64,000 nt of DNA from JANOBD01 sp031411495. GTDB taxonomy: Bacteria; Planctomycetota; Phycisphaerae; Tepidisphaerales; Tepidisphaeraceae. Below are positions 46,243-53,069 of the stretch, piece after piece; position 1 is the first letter of the stretch; every line of letters begins with the position of its first letter. The notes below the pieces were generated by a model that saw only the letters and a program-made list of their open reading frames with translations, was not told the DNA's origin and did no database searches. Location: NCBI GenBank assembly GCA_031411495.1, contig JANOBD010000187.1, forward strand, positions 1-64,000, given 5' to 3'. Both the position numbers and the translations under genes were made by a program.

Positions 46243-46403
46243 CCGCGGATGAACGCCGATGGACGCGGATGGAAGACGGAGTCGGACGCAATCGAGCGAG
46301 CGCCGGCGCTCGATCGTCGCTACCCCTCACCCTGGCCCGCTCCCTCGAATACGGCGGGAGAGGGAATCGAACATCATCCGCGACCATCGCCGTTCATCCG
46401 CGG
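46243..46403. repeat. nested palindromic repeat element, 29-bp arms
   Basis: Arms 46243-46271 and 46375-46403 are inverted repeats at 27 of 29 (CCGCGGATGAACG...). Inside are a perfect 16-bp palindrome CGAGCGCCGGCGCTCG at 46297-46312 and one copy of the CCCTCACCC...GGGAGAGGG repeat at 46324-46364. Non-coding, between LacI and the HTH protein gene. Confidence 0.85.
46324..46364 (+). repeat. GGGAGAGGG-type repeat, copy 1
   Basis: CCCTCACCCTGGCCCGCTCC continues to GGGAGAGGG. It aligns, with a few gaps, to the reverse complement of 55596-55633, so both are copies of one family. Confidence 0.7.
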
Positions 46404-46610
46404 CCGACCCCCGAGATCCGCTCATAAATCCGAGATGGCTCATCCCGCGTTCCGCCATGCAGTTGGGCGTGAAATCGCGCCTCGCGCGCTGCGCGAATCG
46501 GCGATTTCGCGCAGCGACGAAGGTTCTCCAGAGGCCTCGCGCGCCGGCGCGGCCGATGCGTGTGCATCGACTCCCCGACCGCCTGAATCTCGCCTTTTCG
46601 GAGAACCATC

Positions 46611-47639
46611 ATGCATCACACCTCCGCCGCCATCGATGCGCTGCGCAACGGCCGGTTCGATCACTCGTCGCGACTCGCTCAGGTGAACGCTTCATCTCCC
46701 GAATGCAACGAGATGCAAGACAATGCAAGGGGAAGAGATGAGGGCGGAGGGATGAACGATGAACAAGATGCGCGCTCCTCTTCATCCCTTCCGCCTCTCA
46801 ACGCCCGGCAACTCACCGCGATCAACCTGCTCATGCTCGGCAAAACCGTCACCGCGACGGCCGCTTCGATCAAAGTCGATCCCTCGACCATCCACCGCTG
46901 GAAGGCGACGAACCCGCACTTCATCGCCGAGCTGAATCGGCGCCAGCACGACGCGTTCGACCAGATCGTGACCAAGCTGCGCATGGCGATGGGCCGGGCC
47001 GTGGATGAACTGCTCGTGATGCTCGAGAGCAACCGAGGCGACTATCGCCGCGAAGTGATGTGGGCGATGTTGAAACTGCTCAGGCCGCAGACGCTGATCA
47101 AGCCGGTCGGGCCGACCGACGCGCGCGATGTGATCGATCAGAAGATCCGCGAAGCGCGCTCGCTGCGCGGCGAGATCGTCGAAGCGCCGATCGAGGAAGA
47201 AGATCGAATCGCGTGGGTCGACGGCGTGGCTCAAGGTGCCACGCGCGACCAGCCCTTGAATTGCGAGCGCGATGTACTGGCATGTGGCACGGGCCTCCGG
47301 CACGTGAATAAGGTTCAAAGCGAAGGGAGTCATGAACGGGACGCTCACGCGACAAAGAAACACGAGCCGGGCGCTCGTGCCACCAACAGAACGCCGCGCG
47401 CTTGCGGAACGAAGTCGGCCGCCCGTGTCGAGATCGTTCGTGCGACTCAGGAGGTCGACTTGACGAGCTCGACCGCGCCGGCCAGCCCGGCCGGGCCGGA
47501 ATCGGAGCGAATGCGGAGCGTGAGCGAGCGCGCGATCGCCGACGGCGGACAATCGACCTCGGCCGATTCGTTGCCGACGGAGCGGACGGAGATTGGCGCC
47601 CCGTCGACGAATACTTCCAACCCGCCGAGCACGCGATGA
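46611..47639 (+). CDS. helix-turn-helix protein of unknown function; C-terminus uncertain
   Basis: ATG 46611 has GGAG about eight bases upstream. The first 65 residues are low-complexity. Residues about 65-115 form an HTH (LNARQLTAINLLMLGKTVTA, then VDPSTIHRWKATNP), the type seen in terminase-small-subunit-like or phBC6A51-type proteins. A helical domain follows to about 200. The rest (about 200-342) is low-complexity, contains repeat-derived bases and runs antisense through the last 193 bp of the GH2 gene, so the true end of the ancestral protein was probably near 47230. A regulator or a phage remnant are both possible. Confidence 0.55.
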   Translation: MHHTSAAIDALRNGRFDHSSRLAQVNASSPECNEMQDNARGRDEGGGMNDEQDARSSSSLPPLNARQLTAINLLMLGKTVTATAASIKVDPSTIHRWKATNPHFIAELNRRQHDAFDQIVTKLRMAMGRAVDELLVMLESNRGDYRREVMWAMLKLLRPQTLIKPVGPTDARDVIDQKIREARSLRGEIVEAPIEEEDRIAWVDGVAQGATRDQPLNCERDVLACGTGLRHVNKVQSEGSHERDAHATKKHEPGARATNRTPRACGTKSAARVEIVRATQEVDLTSSTAPASPAGPESERMRSVSERAIADGGQSTSADSLPTERTEIGAPSTNTSNPPSTR

Positions 47640-50188
47640 AAACGGATCGTGCAACCCCTCGCCTGAAGGGCCTTGGGCAGCGTGAGCCTGGCGCGGTAGA
47701 GCGCGAAGCCGGCTGCCCGCGTCCATGCGGACTGCGGGCCGCGGGCGGGGTCGATGCGGTCCCACGTGTTCATGTCCTGATCGCTGACGACGAGGTCTGG
47801 ATCGGGCGCGCCCGGCGTGATCGGGCTCATGCGCCAGCCGGTGACGAGGTGGCGCGGGAAGACGACGGGCATGCTCGGGCGCGGATGAGCAGGCGCGATC
47901 GAGCTGATGCTCAGCGTCGCGACCGCGCCGCTGTGGCTCGACGCGCGGAGAACGATCGGGCCGTGCGTGTCGGTCATCTGGACGAGCGCCTGGGCGAGCC
48001 CGTTGAACGTCGAGATGCGGTGGCCCTTGTTCACGTGCGACGTCGGGTCGCCGTTGCCGACGCCGATCAGCCGCGCGGCGCCTTCGATCTCGATCGTGAT
48101 CGGCTCGTCGATCGGGCTCGCGATCGTGATCGGCAGCGTGAACTCGCCGTCGGCGAGGATCGGCAGATCGCGCATCACTTCGGGAATCATCAAAGTGAGT
48201 TCTGTCGCGCGCGGCGGCGCAGCGCGCTCGGGCCGGCCGGTAAAGAACGATTCGTGAAGCCGCGCAGCGCGCTTCGGGAACGCACACAGATCGAACAACC
48301 CCCAGTGCGACTGCACGCTCGGCCACTCGTGGGGCGTCGGCTCGCCGCGGTAATCGATACCGGTCCAGACGAACATCCCGGCCAGGTACGGCCGGGCGCG
48401 GATGTGTTCCCACGTGGCGCGCGCGGTGGCGCCCCACGGCGCGAAGGCGGTGTCGTCCTCGGCGAAGTGGTGTTTGGTGGAGTCGGTCTGTGTGATGCCG
48501 CGCGTGGCGTAGGTGCAGCCGGTCTCGCTGACGATCATCGGCACGTGCGGATGCTTGGCGTAATACGCATCGTGGAGCGGCAGGTTGTAGTTGATCGACA
48601 TGACGTCGAACGTGCCGAGGTCACCGACACCGGGTGCCCCGGGGCAAGGTACTCGTTGACCCGCGTTCTCGGGACGCGGATCAGGCGTACCTGCTCCCGG
48701 GCACCCACTCATCGAAGCAATTGGGTGAGCTTGAACGTTCGCGGCGACGCCGAAATCATCGAGGAGCGCGCCGCTCACGGCGCCGGTGATGGGCCGGGTC
48801 GAATCAAGTTCGCGCAATCGGGTCACCATCGAGCGCGCGATGTTGGCGGCCACGGGCGAGCCCTGGATCGCCTCCTCGTTGCAGATGCTCCAGAGGATGA
48901 TGCTCGCGTGGTTCCGGTCGCGCCGGACGACCGCTTCGAGCTGCTGCAGGTGCTCGGGCGAGGAGCCGAAGTTGCGGAGCTCGTTCATCACGAGCAGGCC
49001 GAGCTCGTCGCACAGATCGAAAAAGGTTTTGGAGGACGGATTGTGAGCGCAACGGATGGCGTTCACGCCGATGGATTTCAGCTGCAGCAGCCGGAACCGC
49101 TCGATCGACTCCGGCACCGCCACGCCGACGCCGGCGTGGTCCTGGTGGAGGCAGACGCCGTTGAGGAAGGTGTGTTGGCCGTTGAGGAAGAAGCCGGTGT
49201 TGGGATCGAAGTGCGTCGTGCGGAAACCGACGTTGGTTTCGAATGTGTCGATGAGTTGGTCATCGATCATCCATTCAACCCGCAGTGTGTAGAGATGCGG
49301 AGAGCCGGTGGACCACGCAGTGATGTTCTCAAGATCTTCAAACGAGCCGACAATTTGTTGTTTGTCGAGCCAGGTTGTCTTCGTCTCCATACGCTCGCAC
49401 ACGACCGCCCCATGCATATCGAGGAGCGTGCTTCGGAAGTACGCAAAGAACGGTGGAGCTTTCGGCGTCTTCAATTTGCCCAGCTGTTTGGAATAGTTTT
49501 GAAGGAGCTCGAGGTGGTGAGGGTCGGTGCGTGTATGTACGGAAAAGAGCAGTCGCCATTTCCCGTCGGTGCCTCTGCTCGATCGTATCCAAGCGGTATC
49601 GCGCTCGAACCGTGTCTTGCCGCTGATGACGAGTTCGACATTCCGATAAATCCCCGCCCCTTCGTACCACCACCCTTCCATCCAGTTCGCATCGACCTTC
49701 ACCGCGATCGTGTTCAGCGCGGTGGCGGGATCGCCTGCGCGGCCAAACGTCGCGACGTCGCTGATGTCGATCGTGAACGGCGTGGAGCCGCAGAAGTTTC
49801 GGCGCAGAAGATGTCCGTTGACGTAGACGGTGGAGTGGGTCGCGATGCCGTCGAAGGAAAGTTCGATGTGTTTGCCGCGGTCGGATTCGTCGAGGCGGAA
49901 ATACTTTCGATACCAGCCGACGCCGCGGGGCAGGTAGCCGGCGTCCATGTGGTTCTCGGGATTGAACTCGCCCTCGACCGACCAGTCGTGCGGAAGGTCG
50001 ACGGTGCGCCAATCGGAGTCGTCGAAGTTCGTCTTCGCCGGTCCGCGCGCGTAGCCGGCCTTGTTGTTCATGTAGGCGGCGATGTGGGTGTTGGCGAGCG
50101 GCGCATCGATGTCGGTGAAGGGCTTGCCCTCACCGCCGAGGTGGAAGCGCCAGGAGGAGGCGAGGGAGAGTGTGCGTCGAGCGGACAT
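47447..50188 (-). CDS. GH2 family glycoside hydrolase (beta-galactosidase type) with an in-frame palindromic insert
   Basis: 913 residues from ATG 50188 (MSARRTLSLASSWRFHLGG); a TTG at 50206 lies in a repeat. It has the GH2 order: sugar-binding jelly roll (VDLPHDWSVEGEF, PRGVGWYRKYF), Ig-like domain, TIM barrel with WSICNEEAIQG containing the acid/base Glu and VSETGCTY containing the nucleophile Glu, then C-terminal Ig-like domains (GVGNGDPTSH). No signal peptide. Between ASMSG and DLGTFDV a stretch of 25 codons rich in Pro, Gly and Cys comes from a palindromic repeat at 48632-48706, a position where relatives should be shorter. Activity may be on beta-galactosides or other beta-glycosides. 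Confidence 0.85.
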   Translation of the reverse strand: MSARRTLSLASSWRFHLGGEGKPFTDIDAPLANTHIAAYMNNKAGYARGPAKTNFDDSDWRTVDLPHDWSVEGEFNPENHMDAGYLPRGVGWYRKYFRLDESDRGKHIELSFDGIATHSTVYVNGHLLRRNFCGSTPFTIDISDVATFGRAGDPATALNTIAVKVDANWMEGWWYEGAGIYRNVELVISGKTRFERDTAWIRSSRGTDGKWRLLFSVHTRTDPHHLELLQNYSKQLGKLKTPKAPPFFAYFRSTLLDMHGAVVCERMETKTTWLDKQQIVGSFEDLENITAWSTGSPHLYTLRVEWMIDDQLIDTFETNVGFRTTHFDPNTGFFLNGQHTFLNGVCLHQDHAGVGVAVPESIERFRLLQLKSIGVNAIRCAHNPSSKTFFDLCDELGLLVMNELRNFGSSPEHLQQLEAVVRRDRNHASIILWSICNEEAIQGSPVAANIARSMVTRLRELDSTRPITGAVSGALLDDFGVAANVQAHPIASMSGCPGAGTPDPRPENAGQRVPCPGAPGVGDLGTFDVMSINYNLPLHDAYYAKHPHVPMIVSETGCTYATRGITQTDSTKHHFAEDDTAFAPWGATARATWEHIRARPYLAGMFVWTGIDYRGEPTPHEWPSVQSHWGLFDLCAFPKRAARLHESFFTGRPERAAPPRATELTLMIPEVMRDLPILADGEFTLPITIASPIDEPITIEIEGAARLIGVGNGDPTSHVNKGHRISTFNGLAQALVQMTDTHGPIVLRASSHSGAVATLSISSIAPAHPRPSMPVVFPRHLVTGWRMSPITPGAPDPDLVVSDQDMNTWDRIDPARGPQSAWTRAAGFALYRARLTLPKALQARGCTIRFHRVLGGLEVFVDGAPISVRSVGNESAEVDCPPSAIARSLTLRIRSDSGPAGLAGAVELVKSTS
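48632..48706. repeat. 75-bp imperfect palindrome inserted in frame in the GH2 gene
   Basis: GGGTGCCC at 48632 pairs with GGGCACCC ending at 48706; inner stems AGGTAC/GTACCT and CCGCG/CGCGG surround a TTCTCGGGA loop. It is 75 bp, so it adds exactly 25 codons (GCPGAGTPDPRPENAG...) without a frameshift. The residue composition differs from the rest of the protein. Confidence 0.8.
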
Positions 50189-50197
50189 GTGAGGAAG

Positions 50198-50300
50198 AAT
50201 GACCAAACCACAATCACCAATAAAGGGCCAATGACCAAATCACAATCGGGTGTTCAATTGGTCATTGGGCGTTGGGCACTTGTTGGTCATTGTGGTTGGG
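50198..50300. repeat. TTGGTCATT repeat cluster
   Basis: Two direct copies of an 18-mer (AATGACCAAACCACAATC at 50198, AATGACCAAATCACAATC at 50230, 17 of 18 matching) face two inverted copies with TTGGTCATTG at about 50258 and 50283. Distinctly A+T-rich against its neighbours. It fills the gap between the sugar isomerase stop and the GH2 start. Confidence 0.8.
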
Positions 50301-50305
50301 TTATT

Positions 50306-51223
50306 TCAGCACTGAAAGATCTTCTTCAGGTAGCTCGCGTTCGCCGTGAAGTTCGCCTTCACATCGCGCCCGAGATCGGCTCGTCGCGAGCGCTCGATCA
50401 CCAGCCACCCTTCGTAGCCGATCTCGTCGAGCGTCTTCTTCACTTCGGGCATCTTGATGGCCGGGTCGTCCTGCAGCCAGTAGACATCATTGTTGGTCGG
50501 GTGGATCTGGACGATCCGGTTGCCGAGCGCCTTGAGTTCCTTGATCAGGTCGCGGCCGTTGCGGACGCCGTCCTGGAAGTTGTAGTAGATCTTGATCGCG
50601 GGATTGTTGATGTCGGCGAGCATCTTGCACTGGCTCTCGGCCTTGAGCATCGTCTCGATGCCGATGGTGATGCCCGCTTCGCCTGCCCAATCGCCGACGC
50701 GCTTCAGGCGCTCGACGGTTTCGGTGTAGAGCCACGGCCGCTCGGCGACGTCGCTCACGCCCAGCGGCAGGAAGGCCGTCTTCACGCCCAGCAGCTTGCA
50801 GGTGGCGATGCAGTCCTTGATCGGTTGTTCATAGGGACGCTCGGGAAAGCTCTGGGCGTAGTAGCCACTCATGGCGATGGAGGAAATCTCAATCTTGTTC
50901 GTCTGACAGTCGGCGAGGTACTTGTCCGCGAAGCCGGGCTGGGAGAGGAACTTGTTCTCGAACGTGGGCCGATCTCCGAGCGGTCCCATATCCGTCTCGA
51001 CGCCGTCGCAGCCGTACTCGGCCGCGCGGGTGATGGCGCCGTTGGTCTGGCGTTTGAGCATGATCCAGTCGCACGCGGAGATCTTGTAGCGCTGCGTCGA
51101 AGTGGCGGCGGTCGTGGGCGCGTTGTCTCGGGCGCGAAGGAGTGCCGGGCTCAGCAGCACGGCTGCGCCGAGCGCGAACGAGGAGGCGAGCATCTGTCGT
51201 CGCGAAACCGGTGGGTTGTCCAT
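50306..51223 (-). CDS. Tat-exported sugar phosphate isomerase/epimerase-like TIM-barrel protein
   Basis: 305 residues from ATG 51223, with GGAGG before it; the frame is open much further upstream but that part is antisense to the next gene. The N-terminus has SRRQMLASSFALGAAVLL, a Tat signal. The rest is the xylose-isomerase-like AP-endonuclease-2 fold (CDWIMLKRQTNG, GCDGVETDMGPLG, IGIETMLKAES, YYNFQDGVRNG, IHPTNNDVYWL, GWLVIERSRR). Residues that would bind metal (E, D, H, E) are present. The substrate is unknown, most probably a sugar released in the periplasm. Divergent from the DUF5060 GH gene, with ATTGTGCA at 51301. Confidence 0.85.
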   Translation of the reverse strand: MDNPPVSRRQMLASSFALGAAVLLSPALLRARDNAPTTAATSTQRYKISACDWIMLKRQTNGAITRAAEYGCDGVETDMGPLGDRPTFENKFLSQPGFADKYLADCQTNKIEISSIAMSGYYAQSFPERPYEQPIKDCIATCKLLGVKTAFLPLGVSDVAERPWLYTETVERLKRVGDWAGEAGITIGIETMLKAESQCKMLADINNPAIKIYYNFQDGVRNGRDLIKELKALGNRIVQIHPTNNDVYWLQDDPAIKMPEVKKTLDEIGYEGWLVIERSRRADLGRDVKANFTANASYLKKIFQC

Positions 51224-51412
51224 CTTTCCTCCGCCGTGATTGGAGACATTGAAATCGGGATTCTGATCGACACAAATGGTACGGTCGGCAGTGACTCCGG
51301 ATTGTGCAACCTTTCGTCCGCAATTTGTCAGCACCTTCATCCATCGGCGAGAATGAGGACTGATATCGTGATCCACCCGCCTGCTCGCCGAGAGTGGGCG
51401 GAACGAGGAAGC
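51224..51412. promoter_or_regulatory. divergent promoter region of two sugar genes
   Basis: 189 bp between divergent genes. On the minus strand CTGACA and TGCACAAT are about 18-19 bp apart, a candidate promoter for the isomerase; ATTGTGCA at 51301-51308 is shared with 1177 and 4294. Confidence 0.4.
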
Positions 51413-52990
51413 ATGAAGCAGAAAACGGTCGAGCAGTGGAGTTGTTTCGAGATCGAGCTGGAAGGTCCGTCGGCGGGTCATCCCTCCGTGGGCAATCCGT
51501 TTGTCGAAGTCGAGCTGCGCGCGACCTTTTCTCATGGCGACACGCATCTGACCGTGGATGGATTTTATGATGGCCAGGGGACCTATCGCGTCCGCTTCAT
51601 GCCGACGCTCGCCGGCGAGTGGACGTATCGGACCGCGAGCAATGTGAAGGCGCTCGACGGCAAGACCGGATCGCTCACCGCGACTTCGCCCGCCGGCAAC
51701 AACCATGGCCCGGTTCGCGTGGCGCACACGTTCCACTTCGCCTACGCAGACGGAACACCCTACCGCCAGATCGGCACGACCGCCTACGCGTGGACGCATC
51801 AGGGCGAGGAGCTCGAAGCGCAGACGCTCGAGACCCTGCGCACTGGGCCCTTCAACAAGATACGGATGTGCGTCTTCCCGAAGAACTACGCGTTCAACAA
51901 GGTCGAGCCGCCGCTCTATCCGTTCGAGGGCACGCCGCCGAACCGGTGGGATTTCGCGAAGTTGAACCCGGCGTTCTTCCGACATTTCGAGAACCGCGTA
52001 AAACAGCTTCTGGAGATGGGGATCGAAGCGGATGTGATCCTGTTTCATCCGTACGACGAAGGCCGCTGGGGTTTCGATCGGATGAGCGAGGCCGATGATG
52101 ACCGCTATCTGAAATACGTGATCGCGCGACTTGGCGCATACCGAAACGTCTGGTGGTCACTCGCCAACGAGTTCGACTTCATGAAGAAGAAAACGCCCGC
52201 CGACTGGGATCGGTACGCGAAGATCGTCGTGGAGAAAGATCCGTACGTTCATCTTCGCTCGATCCACAACGGCCGGCTGATTTACGATCACAATCAGAGT
52301 TGGGTGACGCACGTGAGCATGCAGAACGGGTCGGCCGTCGAGGACTTCGGCCGGGCTATTCTGTATCGCGATTGTTACCGCAAGCCGGTGGTGTTCGACG
52401 AGGTGAAGTACGAAGGGAACATCCCGCAGCGCTGGGGCAACATCAATGCCGAGGAAATGGTCCACCGCTTCTGGCAGGGCCTGATCGGCGGGAGCTACGT
52501 CGGCCACGGCGAGACCTATCTGCATCCGCAGGACGTCATCTGGTGGGCGCGCGGCGGCAAGCTCTACGGCCAGAGCCCGGCGCGACTGAAATTTTTACGT
52601 GACGTGATGGACGCCTCCCCCGCCGCCGGCATCGAGCCGATCGACAAGTGGCAGGACCTGCAGACCGCCGGTCAGCCGGGCGACTATTATCTCGTCTACT
52701 TCGGGCATCAGAAGCCGACGGAGTGGACGTTTGAACTGCCCCGCGCGGGCCTGAGCGCCGGCATGAAGTTCACCGCGGAGATCCTGGATACGTGGAACAT
52801 GACGGTGACCCCCGTTAAGGATGAGTTCGAGATCGTCACTGTCGAAGGCGCGTATCGGTATCGATCCAAGGGCGATCGCGCGATCAAACTCGAAGGCAAC
52901 CCGTTCATCGCGATCCGGTTCAAGCGCGTCGCGGATGATCATGCAGAATTCAAAGAAGGCGAGCGGCTCTACGGCGAGTCGGCGGAGTGA
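51413..52990 (+). CDS. DUF5060/DUF4038-type glycoside hydrolase
   Basis: 525 residues from ATG 51413 (AGGAAG upstream); the open frame begins far upstream only because it is antisense to the GH2 gene. Residues 1-90 form the DUF5060 beta-sandwich (GNPFVEVELRATF, VDGFYDGQGTYRVRFMPT). A TIM barrel of the DUF4038/GH140-like type follows (YRQIGTTAYAWTHQ, FHPYDEGRWGF, VWWSLANEFDFM with a likely catalytic Glu, and PVVFDEVKYEG with a second Glu), and a DUF5605-like C-terminal beta domain. No signal peptide. GH140 members include apiosidases of RG-II breakdown, but specificity here is not established. Confidence 0.8.
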   Translation: MKQKTVEQWSCFEIELEGPSAGHPSVGNPFVEVELRATFSHGDTHLTVDGFYDGQGTYRVRFMPTLAGEWTYRTASNVKALDGKTGSLTATSPAGNNHGPVRVAHTFHFAYADGTPYRQIGTTAYAWTHQGEELEAQTLETLRTGPFNKIRMCVFPKNYAFNKVEPPLYPFEGTPPNRWDFAKLNPAFFRHFENRVKQLLEMGIEADVILFHPYDEGRWGFDRMSEADDDRYLKYVIARLGAYRNVWWSLANEFDFMKKKTPADWDRYAKIVVEKDPYVHLRSIHNGRLIYDHNQSWVTHVSMQNGSAVEDFGRAILYRDCYRKPVVFDEVKYEGNIPQRWGNINAEEMVHRFWQGLIGGSYVGHGETYLHPQDVIWWARGGKLYGQSPARLKFLRDVMDASPAAGIEPIDKWQDLQTAGQPGDYYLVYFGHQKPTEWTFELPRAGLSAGMKFTAEILDTWNMTVTPVKDEFEIVTVEGAYRYRSKGDRAIKLEGNPFIAIRFKRVADDHAEFKEGERLYGESAE

Positions 52991-53003
52991 TGTAAAGACC
53001 TAG

Positions 53004-53060
53004 GTGGCATGGGCTACCAGCCCATGATTGTCTGATTCACGGGCTGGTAGCCCGTGCCAC
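53004..53060. repeat. palindromic repeat element, 23-bp arms
   Basis: Arms 53004-53026 and 53038-53060 (GTGGCATGGGCTACCAGCCC...) match as inverted repeats at 21 of 23 around an 11-nt loop. It starts 14 bp after a stop codon, and the bases immediately after it (GGAG at 53061) form the ribosome site of the next gene. Confidence 0.85.
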
Positions 53061-53069
53061 GGAGACTGA

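Noticed and set aside
47402..51412. 5' extension of the DUF5060 gene frame by 1337 codons
   Set aside because: It is antisense to the GH2 and isomerase genes; the real start at 51413 has a ribosome site and begins the DUF5060 domain.
51224..52048. 5' extension of the Tat-exported isomerase frame
   Set aside because: Antisense to the DUF5060 gene; the Tat signal and ribosome site place the start at 51223.
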